From: Polyangium sp. 15x6
Lineage (GTDB): Bacteria; Myxococcota_A; Polyangia; Polyangiales; Polyangiaceae
DNA length: 64,000 nt
Direction: 5' to 3'
NCBI RefSeq assembly: GCF_029960785.1
Contig: NZ_JASBQE010000018.1
Span: 62,001-126,000, forward strand
Positions 29,351 through 38,311 of this stretch are shown here, piece after piece. Under the pieces are notes generated by a model. The model worked only from the letters and a program-made list of their open reading frames with translations, did not search any database and had not been told where the DNA came from. Made by a program: the position numbers and the translations under genes. How positions within the stretch are numbered: position 1 is the first letter of the stretch; every line of letters starts with the position of its first letter.

Positions 29351-31402
29351 TCAGGGCGCGCGCCGTCCCTGGATGAGGTACACGAGCTCCGCCAGCGCGT
29401 GGACGTCGAGGCACAAGCGCACGGCGTCGCCGCGCACGATCGCGCCGTTGTACGGGCCCGCGAGCGCGACGAGCGGCGGCGCGGGATGCAGCGAGGCGTC
29501 CTCGATCTCGCCGACGGACGTGACCGAGATGAAGAAGGAAGGTTCGTCCTCGCGGCCCGGATCGAGCTCGAGGAGATACGAAGGGCCATCGTCGGGGCCG
29601 AGGGCCTCGCCGGTCTCGAGCGCGCCGAGGCCACGGACGCACGCCGCGAGGGGAAAGGCGAGCGTGTTCGGGAGGTCGACGCCGAAGGAGACGCGGCGGA
29701 CGAGGCGCGCAGGGATCGCATAGACGGCCTCGCCCGCGCGGACCCAGAGGACACGCACGAGGCCCCGTTCGAGCGGGACGTCGAGGGTGGCCGTGAGGCC
29801 CTCGGAAGGGCGGCTCGCGAGGCGCACGGTGCCGCCGAGGCGCCGCACGGACTCACGCACGAGGCCAAGGCCGAGGCCACGGCCCGCGAGGAGGTCGACG
29901 TTCTCGCGCAAGGTGAAGCCCGGGACGAAGAGGAGGCCGAGGAGCGCTTTGTGATCGGCCGAGACGGCACGCGCGGGAGCGATGGCGCCACGCGAAGCCG
30001 CGCGCGAGCGGACGCGCTCGATGTCGACGCCGGAGCCGTCGTCGCGCACGACGATGCGGAGCGAGGCGCCGCGTTGCTCGGCGGAGAGCTCGACGCGGCC
30101 AGCGAGGGGTTTGCCGAGGTGCGCGCGCGTGGTCTCGGGCTCGATGCCGTGGACGATGGAGTTCTGGACGAGCTGGAGGAGCGGGTCGAAGAGGCCCTCG
30201 GCGACGCGGCGATCGACGAGGGTCTCGCCGCCACGCGCGAGGACGCGGACGTCACGACCGAGCCTGCGCGCCTGCGCGATCGCCGCAGAGACGACACGAT
30301 CGAAGAGGGTCGCGACGGGCGTGGTGCGCATGAGCGCGATGTCGGCATGCGCGGAGGCCGCCTCGAAGCGTGAGCGTTCGGCGATGCCGAGGAGGGTGGC
30401 GGCCTCGGCGTCGAGGGCGTCGGAGAGGGCGGCGACGGCGGCGGTGGCCTTGCGGAGGCGCTTTTCGCGGCGAGGGAGGGCATCGTGCAGGCCGCGGGTC
30501 TCCGCGAGCGAGCTGCGGACACGACGGGCGCGGGTGGCGAGGACGCCGAGCTCGCGGCCCGCCGCGGCGATGGCGGATTCGGCGTGCTCGAGGGAGCGGA
30601 CACGATCGAGGAGGCGATCGAGAGCCGCGGTGGAGACGCGGAGGGTTTCGCCGGAGAGGCGCGCGGCGTGAGGATCGAGCGAGGGCTCGGGAGCGCTGTG
30701 CGGGGCCGTCTCCGGGGAGCTGTAGGAGGGCGGAGGTTGCGTGCTCGAACGAGCGCCGTACGCGAGGCGGCGGAGGACCTCGACGGCACGATCGGGCGCG
30801 GCGACGAGCTCGCCGAGGAGGCCTCGCCAGCGCGCGATCTCGGCGATGGCCCGGCGCGCCTCGACGTCGCTGCGGTTCGCGTCGCGCGCGCGGTCTTCGA
30901 GGCCGTGGCAGAACCACGCGGTGGCGTCGTCGCCGGCCGCGAGCGCGGCCGCCTTCATGGCGTGCACCTCGCGGAAGATGCCGGCGATGATGTGCGGCTC
31001 GGGGAGTTCGCCCGCGAGGAGCTCGTCGACGCGCGCGAGGCGATCGGTCATCTCCGCGGCGTAGCGCGCGCGTTTCTCGGGCGGCGCGGGGCGGCCGCGG
31101 AGGTCCCACGGCGGCTCGGGCCAGGCGGGCGCGGGGATGGGCCTTCCCGCGGCGAGGGCTTCCCCCGCGATGGAGAGGACGGCGCGCGCATCGACGAGGG
31201 CCGTCGCGTCGCCGTCGACGAGGCGCCGCTCGATCCGCGCGAGCGATTCGAAGAGCGCGCGCTCGCCGGCGACGCCGGCCGAACCTTTCAGCGCGTGGAT
31301 CGCGCGGCGCGGGGCGTCGTCGAGCCCGTCGCCTTCGAGCAGAGGGGCGTGGCGCTGGATCTCTTCGAAGAGGAGGCGGGTGAGCTCGCGATCCGCCGTC
31401 AC
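29351..31402 (-). CDS. cheA: CheA-type histidine kinase
   Basis: 683 residues from GTG 31402, overlapping the previous stop as GTGA. Domains in order: HPt with H36 in AIHALKGSAG; a second HPt-like segment near 165-200 (IFREVHAMKAAA) that keeps the His-x-x-Lys core; a Pro/Ser linker; a helical dimerisation part; a HATPase region (LLQLVQNSIVHGIE, VRDDGSGVD, GRGLGLGLVRE); and a CheW-like regulatory domain at the C-terminus (LVRVLWVRAGEAVYAIPARLV). There is no receiver domain; the partner regulator is at 32682. CheA phosphorylates response regulators under control of receptor arrays. The gene ends convergently, 29 bases from the tRNA. Confidence 0.92.
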   Translation of the reverse strand: MTADRELTRLLFEEIQRHAPLLEGDGLDDAPRRAIHALKGSAGVAGERALFESLARIERRLVDGDATALVDARAVLSIAGEALAAGRPIPAPAWPEPPWDLRGRPAPPEKRARYAAEMTDRLARVDELLAGELPEPHIIAGIFREVHAMKAAALAAGDDATAWFCHGLEDRARDANRSDVEARRAIAEIARWRGLLGELVAAPDRAVEVLRRLAYGARSSTQPPPSYSSPETAPHSAPEPSLDPHAARLSGETLRVSTAALDRLLDRVRSLEHAESAIAAAGRELGVLATRARRVRSSLAETRGLHDALPRREKRLRKATAAVAALSDALDAEAATLLGIAERSRFEAASAHADIALMRTTPVATLFDRVVSAAIAQARRLGRDVRVLARGGETLVDRRVAEGLFDPLLQLVQNSIVHGIEPETTRAHLGKPLAGRVELSAEQRGASLRIVVRDDGSGVDIERVRSRAASRGAIAPARAVSADHKALLGLLFVPGFTLRENVDLLAGRGLGLGLVRESVRRLGGTVRLASRPSEGLTATLDVPLERGLVRVLWVRAGEAVYAIPARLVRRVSFGVDLPNTLAFPLAACVRGLGALETGEALGPDDGPSYLLELDPGREDEPSFFISVTSVGEIEDASLHPAPPLVALAGPYNGAIVRGDAVRLCLDVHALAELVYLIQGRRAP

Positions 31403-32223
31403 GGCGAGGCCCCACCGTCGTCGCCCTGCGGCGATCCGGGCGAGGCTTCCCCTGTGCGACCTTCGTCCCCGAGCTCGCCGAGCAGGCGCGAGAGAGGCGC
31501 GAGCACGGGACGAAGCGCGCCGAGCAGGAGCGGGCGCGCAGGGGTCGTGGCGCGGAGCGTGGAGAGGGCGGAGAGCAGGCCGCGCGCATGTTCGGCCGCG
31601 AGCGCGACAGCCCGCGCGACCTCGGGATCGATGCCGGTGGCGCGGCGCAGGTGACGCTCGACGTCGGCGAGCGCGAGGCCCGCGCGTCCGGCCGCGTCGC
31701 CGAGCGCGCGCGCGGATCCGCCGGTCTCGTCGGCGGCCACGAGGACGTTCGCGAGCTCGCCGCGGATGAGGCTCGTCTCGGCGGCCATCTCCTCGACGAC
31801 CGTGACGAGGTCGCGCGTGGCGTCGGCGCCGCGCGCGGCGTGCGTGCGGATCTCCTCGGAGAGCAGGAGCAGCGCCTTGCCTTGCGGCTCGGGGGTGCGC
31901 GCGCCTTCGAGGCCCGCGTTGAGCGCGACCACGCTGAGGCGCTCGAAGAGATCCGCGACGCGCGTGGCCGCGAGCGTGAGGCCCTCGGCGTGCGCGGCCA
32001 TCGCGCCGGCGCGCTCGGAGACGCCCTCGATCGAGGCGCGTTGCCGCGTGACGGCTTCCATCAAGCGCGGCGCGCCCTCGGCCGCCTCGGTCACGGCGCG
32101 TTGCGCCTCGCCGTGCGCCGACCAGAGCGCGGTGTCGATGTCCGCCGATGCCTCGGGCGCGCTCGCGGGCTCGGCCGCGCGCCGGAGCACGTCGATCCAC
32201 CTGCGCCTGCGCGGCGCGCTCAC
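31399..32223 (-). CDS. Soluble MCP-like signalling protein
   Basis: 274 residues from GTG 32223, overlapping the CheW stop as GTGA and overlapping the CheA start the same way. It has no membrane segment. Most of it is a long helical hairpin, and the turn region ALNAGLEGARTPEPQGKALLLLSEEIR (about residues 95-121) corresponds to the receptor tip that contacts CheA and CheW, normally ALNAAIEAARAGEQGRGF. The tip is diverged (GL, TPEP). It resembles cytoplasmic receptors such as FrzCD in style, but is much shorter. There is no sensory domain, so the input must come from another protein or from the N-terminal 40 residues. Confidence 0.75.
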   Translation of the reverse strand: MSAPRRRRWIDVLRRAAEPASAPEASADIDTALWSAHGEAQRAVTEAAEGAPRLMEAVTRQRASIEGVSERAGAMAAHAEGLTLAATRVADLFERLSVVALNAGLEGARTPEPQGKALLLLSEEIRTHAARGADATRDLVTVVEEMAAETSLIRGELANVLVAADETGGSARALGDAAGRAGLALADVERHLRRATGIDPEVARAVALAAEHARGLLSALSTLRATTPARPLLLGALRPVLAPLSRLLGELGDEGRTGEASPGSPQGDDGGASP

Positions 32224-32660
32224 GACGCGGCCTCCGGCGAGCGGAGCACCGCGGTGCGCGCCGTCCAGATCGCCTCCTCGGCCTCGCGACGGAGGGCCGT
32301 GACGTCGAGGATCGCGGCGTCCGTCTCGCCTGCACGAACGAACCCGGCGCGTGCTTCTTCGTAGAGCCCCGACGAAACGATTGCACGTCCAACGATCGCG
32401 ACAGGCTCGCCGCCGAGGTCGCAGAGGACGGCCGTGGTGCGTTCGTTCTGCGCCGACGGCGAGAGCCCTTCTTCGTCGATGCAGAGGACCGTGACGACCT
32501 CGCCGTTCGCGAGCGCGATCCCCGCGGCGGGCTTGCGCAGGCCCTCGACGGGCGTGATCGAGTGGAGCACGAAGACGCCGCGCACGACCTCCGCCGGCAC
32601 GAGCACGAAGCGCCCATCCTTCGCGACCGAGACCCTCACGAGCACGCCCCCGCGTCGCAC
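32220..32660 (-). CDS. CheW-like adaptor
   Basis: 146 residues from GTG 32660, with GGGAGAGG upstream. The fold features of CheW are visible: FVLVPAEVVRGVFVLHSITPVEGLRKPAAGIALANGEVVTVL at about 18-60, where CheW proteins have the P-x-x-hydrophobic-x-G-x-x-x-x-x-G-x-hydrophobic pattern. CheW couples receptors to CheA. The C-terminal 40 residues are helical (REAEEAIWTARTAVL) and not standard. It lies 21 bases downstream of the response-regulator gene and overlaps the MCP-like gene, so all four genes form one operon. It is diverged enough that some annotators would call it only CheW-domain protein. Confidence 0.75.
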   Translation of the reverse strand: MRRGGVLVRVSVAKDGRFVLVPAEVVRGVFVLHSITPVEGLRKPAAGIALANGEVVTVLCIDEEGLSPSAQNERTTAVLCDLGGEPVAIVGRAIVSSGLYEEARAGFVRAGETDAAILDVTALRREAEEAIWTARTAVLRSPEAAS

Positions 32661-32681
32661 ACGCCTCTCCCCCTGCCGCGC

Positions 32682-34067
32682 CTACCTCGTGCGAAGGACG
32701 CGCGACTGCAAGAACTGGTAGATGATCTTCACCGCGTCGAACGAGCCGACGGTGCTCTCTTTGACGACCTCGCTCACGGTGCGCTGCCCGTTCACCGCGT
32801 CGAGCACGAGCCGCTCGGGCCGCGCGAGCTGGCCGGGCGAGAGTCCTTCGAGCGCGAACTGATCGATCACGAGCACCTGATCGAAGTGGATCGTGCCCTC
32901 CATGAGCCGCCACTCGTCGACGCGGCGGAAGCCTTCGAGCACGAGCGCGCTCACGCCGAGGGTGAGCTTCGCCATGTCGGCCTCGGGGCGGAACGGCTCC
33001 TTCGTGAAGGAGAAGCGCCCGTACGGCCAGCGGAGCATGTCGTAGATGAGCTCGCTCGATTGCTTCGTCAGGATGTCGACGAGCTCCTCGCGCGTGACGA
33101 TGCCGCGGGCCACGACCTCCTCGCCGAGCAGCTTTTTCGAGCCGCGGAGATCGGCGAGGAGCGCCTCGAGATCGTCACGCGTGAGCGCGCCTTTCTCGAG
33201 GAAGTACCGGCCGAGGCGGTACTCCTCGGTCGCGCCGCGCGACTGCACGAAGTCGATCTGCCCTTGCCGCATGGAGATCGTGATCGAGGTGCGGTTGTTC
33301 GTGACGTGCAGGACGCCCGTCTGGCGCTGCATGCCGAGCACCTGGAGGATCTCGGCGAGCGCCACGACCGAGAGGTCGCCGCTCATCGCTTCGCGGACGC
33401 CGTCGCCCGGGTCGAGGTCCTTCACCGTGAGCGAGAGCGAGGCGAGGATGTCGGGCGTCATCGCGCGAGCGACGGCGGCCATGACCGCGGCCTCGCTCGC
33501 GCGGTCCTGCGGCGAGATGGCGAGGATCGCGGGCACGACGGCGTTCGCGACCTGCTGGGCGAACTCGACGCTGGCGCGCTGCCGCGCGTGCCGGATGTGC
33601 ATGCTCGGGCGCATGCTCTCGGCCGGCAGCAACTCCTCCTCGGGCATCTTCTGGCCCTCGGGGACGGGGCGCGGCGAGCGGCCCTCGGCGGTCTTGGCGA
33701 GCGCGCCTTCGACCACGGTGACGAGCGCGCGCGCGTCGAAGGGTTTTGTAATCGCGTCGACCGCGCCCGTTTGCTGGACGAAGGTGCCACGGATCTTGTC
33801 GCCCTTCGCGCTCATCAGCACGACGGGCAACGTGCGGTGCGTCGCGTCCGAGCGAAGCTCGCGGCAGAACTGGTAGCCGTTCATCCGGGGCATCACGAAG
33901 TCGAGCAGGACGAGGTCGAACTTCGGGCCTTTGCGGATGAGCTCGAGCCCCGCCGCGCCGTCGCGGGCGGTGGTGGGCTCGTAGCCGTTGCGGGCCAGGA
34001 TGGCGCTGACGACCTTCAGGATGGTCGGGCTGTCGTCGATGACCAGGACACGCGCCGCGCTTGCCAT
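32682..34067 (-). CDS. Response regulator with DUF4388/PATAN-type output
   Basis: 461 residues. Receiver domain at about 1-120 (VLVIDDSPT, phospho-acceptor Asp in VLLDFVMP near 54, Lys in AITKPFDA). A Glu/Pro linker and a helical stretch containing the segment VVPAILAI follow, then a DUF4388/PATAN-type domain (about 225-330: GDLSVVALAEILQVLGMQRQTGVLHV, ITISMRQGQIDFVQS, LGRYFLEKGALT) and a further winged-type domain toward the end. PATAN proteins are thought to mediate protein-protein control of motility or kinase systems, not DNA binding. First gene of the chemotaxis-like operon; it probably receives phosphate from the CheA encoded three genes downstream. Confidence 0.88.
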   Translation of the reverse strand: MASAARVLVIDDSPTILKVVSAILARNGYEPTTARDGAAGLELIRKGPKFDLVLLDFVMPRMNGYQFCRELRSDATHRTLPVVLMSAKGDKIRGTFVQQTGAVDAITKPFDARALVTVVEGALAKTAEGRSPRPVPEGQKMPEEELLPAESMRPSMHIRHARQRASVEFAQQVANAVVPAILAISPQDRASEAAVMAAVARAMTPDILASLSLTVKDLDPGDGVREAMSGDLSVVALAEILQVLGMQRQTGVLHVTNNRTSITISMRQGQIDFVQSRGATEEYRLGRYFLEKGALTRDDLEALLADLRGSKKLLGEEVVARGIVTREELVDILTKQSSELIYDMLRWPYGRFSFTKEPFRPEADMAKLTLGVSALVLEGFRRVDEWRLMEGTIHFDQVLVIDQFALEGLSPGQLARPERLVLDAVNGQRTVSEVVKESTVGSFDAVKIIYQFLQSRVLRTR

Positions 34068-34216
34068 GTGGGCGGCGCAAGCCTAACTCGGGCTGCCGGA
34101 GATTCGCGCAGCGAAAAACCGTAAATCGTACCGCTCCGACCAGCGGTCGGGCGAGGGCGGGGCGCGTCGGCCCGAAAGTTGGCCGTCTCCGGTGGTCCCT
34201 GGCACGAGAGACGGCC

Positions 34217-36127
34217 GTGCCGAAGCCTCGTTCGTTCCCCGCGCCCGCCGAGACCCGCCTCGCATGGCACGAGCGTGCCCTGCGCTTCGTGGCCGTGGCG
34301 CTGCCGTTCGGTCTCGCGCTCACGCGAGCCACGGGCAGCGGTCAGTGGAGAGACGATCTACCAGCGCTGCGTGATCTCGGCCTGCTCGCGGTGGGTGTCG
34401 GAGGCGGCGCGTCGACGCCGCTGACGCAGGCCCTCGGCCTCTTGCCGCTCGGGCCACGGACGTTTCGGGCCGCGCTCGGAGGGGCGATCGCGCTCGGAGT
34501 CGCGTCGATCTTGCTCTTTGGTCTCGCGCGGCGGCTCTTGCGAGCGCTCGGCGCCGGGCCGACGCTCGCCTCGGGGCTCGCGGCGCTCGGGACGCTGACG
34601 GCCGCGCTCTCGCCGGTGTGGCAACGCGAAGCGACGGTGGGCGGCGGCGCGATGATCGCCGTCGCGCTCGCGCTGGGGACGCTGCTCGCGGGGACCTCGG
34701 CGCTCCGGTCGGAAGGCACGGACGCGGTGCGCGGCGCCGCGCTTTTTGGCGCGCTCGCGGGGGCGACGCTCGCGGAGAGCCCGCCGTCTGCGTTCGCGGC
34801 GGTCTTCGCGGTGCTCGCGACGCCGATCGTCGAGCGGCTGCCGTTCGGCAAGTCAGCGGGGATCACGCCGTCGCCGATCCCGTCGCGCAAGCTCGTGGCC
34901 ATCTCGTTCGCGTCGATGGCGGCCGTCGCGCTGCTCTTGCTCGTGCCGCTCGCCGTCCGGCCGCTCGCGCCGCGGGCGTTCGCGGACGTGGGCCGTGCGC
35001 TGTCGGCCGCGGATCTCACGGGCTTCGACGTGGCCGGGCCGCGGCTCTCGAGCCTCGCCGCGTGGGCGCGCGAGGTCGGCGTGGCGTCGTTGCTCATCGC
35101 GCTCGGCGGCGCGGTCGTCTCGCTGCTCGCGCCCGGCGCGCGTGGGCTCGTCGCGCCGCTCGTCGCGTTCGTCGCGTTCGACACCTTGATCCCCGCGCGC
35201 GCGTTCGCCGCGCTCTATGCGGATCCGATGACGCCGGTCCGCGCGCTCGCCGTGGCCGCGCTCGCCGTGTGCTCGGCGCTCGGCGTCTGCTGGGTGACGC
35301 GCAAGCTGCTCGATCTGCGCCTGCCGATGGCGAAGAGCGGCGCGGTGCTCGTCGTGGTCTTTCACGTGACGCTCGTCGCGCTCTCGTCGGAGGAGGCGGG
35401 ATACGTCGCGGATCGTGGCAAGCAGCTCGCGGCCGAGGAGTGGACGGACGGCGCGCTCGGCAGGCTCGAGCCGAGCTCGGCGATCCTCGTGCGCTCGCCG
35501 GCGCTCGCGTTCCGGCTCTGGGCGGCGCGGCTGCTCCGCGGCGAGCGCCCCGATGTGCTGATCGTGCCCGAGCGGCTTTTGCATCGCGGGCGCGTGGCGC
35601 TCAGCCTGCTCGCGGTGGAGCCGGAGATCGAGCCGCTCCTCCGGGATTACGCGATCTCGGGGCAGCCGAGCGAGTACGCGCTGTCGAAGCTCGCCGACGT
35701 GCGGCCGCTGCACGCGGAGATCGAGCGGACCTGGCCACGGCGGCTCGTCTCGCACCTGACGGTCGACGGATGCTGGCTGGAGTATGCGCCGCAGCCGCTC
35801 GGGCCTTCGGATCGCAAGCTCTCGACGGCCGCCTCGCTTCAGCCGATCCAGCGCGTGGTGGCGGCGATCGCCGCGCCGATCGTGCCGGACACGGCGACGT
35901 CGACCGTGGTGGCGGGGACGCTCCGGGATCAGAGCGCGGTGCTCTCGATGCTCGGTGAGCACGACGCGGCGCAGGCGTTCCTCGACGAGGTCGGTCGTCT
36001 TGCGCCGGGCGAGGTGGGCCTCACGGGCGCCTCGGTCAAGCACGTCATCCTGGCGAAGGCGATGATGGTCGCCGCGAACGCGCGCGCCCCGCGCCGCCCG
36101 GGTCCTTCGGCGTCACGCGCGCCCTGA
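34217..36127 (+). CDS. Polytopic membrane protein (possibly DUF2723-like)
   Basis: 636 residues from GTG 34217. The N-terminal half has about 9-10 hydrophobic segments (e.g. FRAALGGAIALGVASILLFG, LVAISFASMAAVALLLLVPL, VASLLIALGGAVVSLLA), and the C-terminal 270 residues are soluble and helical, with LRDYAISGQPSEY and HLTVDGCWLEY. This arrangement resembles glycosyltransferase-like DUF2723/TMEM260 proteins, which transfer sugars from lipid carriers, but the usual conserved Asp-Gly-Glu motif at the first loop is not obvious, so the family call is tentative. Divergent from the response-regulator gene at 34067 and convergent with the transglutaminase gene, whose stop is 12 bases away. Confidence 0.65.
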   Translation: MPKPRSFPAPAETRLAWHERALRFVAVALPFGLALTRATGSGQWRDDLPALRDLGLLAVGVGGGASTPLTQALGLLPLGPRTFRAALGGAIALGVASILLFGLARRLLRALGAGPTLASGLAALGTLTAALSPVWQREATVGGGAMIAVALALGTLLAGTSALRSEGTDAVRGAALFGALAGATLAESPPSAFAAVFAVLATPIVERLPFGKSAGITPSPIPSRKLVAISFASMAAVALLLLVPLAVRPLAPRAFADVGRALSAADLTGFDVAGPRLSSLAAWAREVGVASLLIALGGAVVSLLAPGARGLVAPLVAFVAFDTLIPARAFAALYADPMTPVRALAVAALAVCSALGVCWVTRKLLDLRLPMAKSGAVLVVVFHVTLVALSSEEAGYVADRGKQLAAEEWTDGALGRLEPSSAILVRSPALAFRLWAARLLRGERPDVLIVPERLLHRGRVALSLLAVEPEIEPLLRDYAISGQPSEYALSKLADVRPLHAEIERTWPRRLVSHLTVDGCWLEYAPQPLGPSDRKLSTAASLQPIQRVVAAIAAPIVPDTATSTVVAGTLRDQSAVLSMLGEHDAAQAFLDEVGRLAPGEVGLTGASVKHVILAKAMMVAANARAPRRPGPSASRAP

Positions 36128-36139
36128 CGAAAGATCCGC

Positions 36140-38311
36140 TCAAGACGCAGGCAACGTCATCGCCTGCTGGCTCGGTCGTTCCGGCTGACGGATCGCCTTC
36201 ACGCGCCGCTCGAAGCTCCGCCGGTCCTCGTCGGAGATCGTCACGCCGCCGAACCGCGCCGCGAGGTAGATCTCGGTGAGCTCCAGGACCTCCTCCGCGA
36301 GCGGATGCGACATCGACACGAGCGCCTGCGCGTGCCGGAGCGGCGGCACGCTCGGAGAACGGCCCACGCCGCGCGCGCCCATCGCAGCGTCGAGCAGCTC
36401 GTAGAGCGACGTCGCGAGCACCGCGCTCGCCGAGCGAGGATCCGCCGCGCGCGAGGCCGCGGCCGCGCGTTGCTTCTTCCGCCGCAGCCACAGCGCCGCG
36501 CCGCCGGCCGTCGCGACGACCGCCGCCACGACGAGCAGCCCCGCGCGACCCCGCGGTCCGCCCGTGCTCTTCGATCCGCCGCGCCGATACCGCGACGTGA
36601 GGCTGTTCAAGAGCCCCACCTGCTGGCTCAGGTCGTAGCTCACCACGTGCCGATCCCAGCGCTGGCTCGTGGCCTCGATGAGGTCGCGCAGGTAGGCCCA
36701 CACGCCCACGATCTCGCTCTTCGGCGCGGCGTCGGCGGGCGGGGTCGGATCGAAGGTGAGCCAGCCGTACTCGTCGATCCACGCCTCGACCCACGAGTGC
36801 GCGTCGCCCTGGCGCACGGCGTAGAACCGGCCGAAGCGGTTGTAGCTGCCGCCGACGAAGCCCGTCACGTTGCGCGTCGGTACGTCGAGCGTGCGCAGCA
36901 TGATGGCCATCGCGGTCGAGTAGAACTCGCAGTGCCCGCGCTTCGACTCGAACAGGAAGTGATCGAGCGGCTGCGGATCCTTGCCGGACGGCGAGGCGAG
37001 ATCGTACCGATACTCGGTCCTCAAATGATTTTCGATCGAGCGAGCCCGGTCGAGCGGCGTCTTCGCGTCCTTCGTCCAGTCCGCGGCGAGATTGCGGATC
37101 CGGTCCGACATGTTCCGCGGCAGCGTGAGGTACTTCCAGCGCTCGCCGCTCGGGAGCTTGCGGAACGAGGGCGTCTTCTTGCGCGAGAGGAAGATGTCGT
37201 ACTTGACGCCGCGGTCGTCGATGGGCTGGTAGCGAAGCTCGCCCTCGGGGCCCTTGAAGGCCAGTGCCTGCGGCTCGGGCGCCACCGTCGCGCGCGTCCG
37301 CAGCCGGAGGCCCGAGGCGTACGGCGGCAGGAACATCACGGGCGGATCGATCGGCTCGAGGTCGACCCGCATCACCGGATCGAGCGCCGAGTCGGGCCAG
37401 TGATCATCGATCGGAATGATCCCTGCCTCGGTCTCCGTCGCGCGCTTCCACGTCTCGCTTTGCGTCCACGTGCGGCCGTCGTACGCGTCGAGCGCCGCGC
37501 CGCGCAGGTGCAGCGGGATCCGCGCGGGCGGCGGGTCGGGCAGGTTCGGCATCTCGATGCGCATCACGAGCGTCGGATCGCTGCGCAGGACGCCCACCTC
37601 GCCGAGGTCGACGCGGCCCGAGAACCCGATCACGCGGCCCGAGTGCCCGCGGTTCAGGAGCAGGAGCGAGAGCCCGACGCGCGGGAAGAGCACGAAGAGC
37701 ATCGCCGTGAAGACGAAGATCGGCACCGAGAGCAGGCACGTCACGCCGAGGAACGTGCGACCCACGACGCGGCGCGAGCGCAGGATGCGCGGCACGTCGA
37801 CGGGCAGGCCCGTGCGGTCACGCGCGCCTTGCCGGTAGTTGCCCTCGACCTCGCGCCGGAGGTGGCTCAGCACGAGCGCGCCCGGCGCCACGATGATCAC
37901 GCCGAGGAAGCAGAGCCCGTAGCCGAGGCCTCCGCCGAGCACCGTGCCCGAGATCAGGTGCAGCAGCGCGAGGACGATCACCTGCTGGTCGTGCGCCGCG
38001 CCCTTGCGCGTCGCGAGCCGGATGATCTGCAGCGCCGCGGCGAACTCGATCACCACGTCGAGCACGTTCGCGTTCGCGTCGAAGAGCAGCCGCCCGATCT
38101 GCAGCGCGAGCACGCCGATCAGCGTGATCGCGTCGAAGTGCTTGAGCGCCGGGTACTTCTCCCAGACGTCGCGGATCAGGAGCGCGATGACGAGCCCGCC
38201 GATGAGCGAGCCGCTCACCCAGGGCCCGAACTGCCCGCTCGCGAGGAGCGCGAGGATGCCGAGCACCGCGAGCGCGTCGGTCATCACCCGGTGAACGAGC
38301 CCGAACCTCAT
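36140..38311 (-). CDS. TgpA-type membrane transglutaminase (DUF3488)
   Basis: 723 residues. About six transmembrane segments in the first 210 residues (DUF3488 region), a periplasmic beta-rich part, then a transglutaminase-like core with a Cys/His/Asp triad: GHCEFYSTAMA (Cys near 445), DAHSWVEAWI (His near 486), and LTFDPTPP (Asp). A further membrane helix (AGLLVVAAVVATAGGAALW near 580-600) is followed by a cytoplasmic tail ending in a DUF4129-like helical segment (EVLELTEIYLAARFGG). Its start overlaps the DUF58 stop as ATGA. The MoxR, DUF58, TgpA trio is a conserved bacterial unit, essential in Pseudomonas, of unclear substrate. Confidence 0.92.
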   Translation of the reverse strand: MRFGLVHRVMTDALAVLGILALLASGQFGPWVSGSLIGGLVIALLIRDVWEKYPALKHFDAITLIGVLALQIGRLLFDANANVLDVVIEFAAALQIIRLATRKGAAHDQQVIVLALLHLISGTVLGGGLGYGLCFLGVIIVAPGALVLSHLRREVEGNYRQGARDRTGLPVDVPRILRSRRVVGRTFLGVTCLLSVPIFVFTAMLFVLFPRVGLSLLLLNRGHSGRVIGFSGRVDLGEVGVLRSDPTLVMRIEMPNLPDPPPARIPLHLRGAALDAYDGRTWTQSETWKRATETEAGIIPIDDHWPDSALDPVMRVDLEPIDPPVMFLPPYASGLRLRTRATVAPEPQALAFKGPEGELRYQPIDDRGVKYDIFLSRKKTPSFRKLPSGERWKYLTLPRNMSDRIRNLAADWTKDAKTPLDRARSIENHLRTEYRYDLASPSGKDPQPLDHFLFESKRGHCEFYSTAMAIMLRTLDVPTRNVTGFVGGSYNRFGRFYAVRQGDAHSWVEAWIDEYGWLTFDPTPPADAAPKSEIVGVWAYLRDLIEATSQRWDRHVVSYDLSQQVGLLNSLTSRYRRGGSKSTGGPRGRAGLLVVAAVVATAGGAALWLRRKKQRAAAASRAADPRSASAVLATSLYELLDAAMGARGVGRSPSVPPLRHAQALVSMSHPLAEEVLELTEIYLAARFGGVTISDEDRRSFERRVKAIRQPERPSQQAMTLPAS

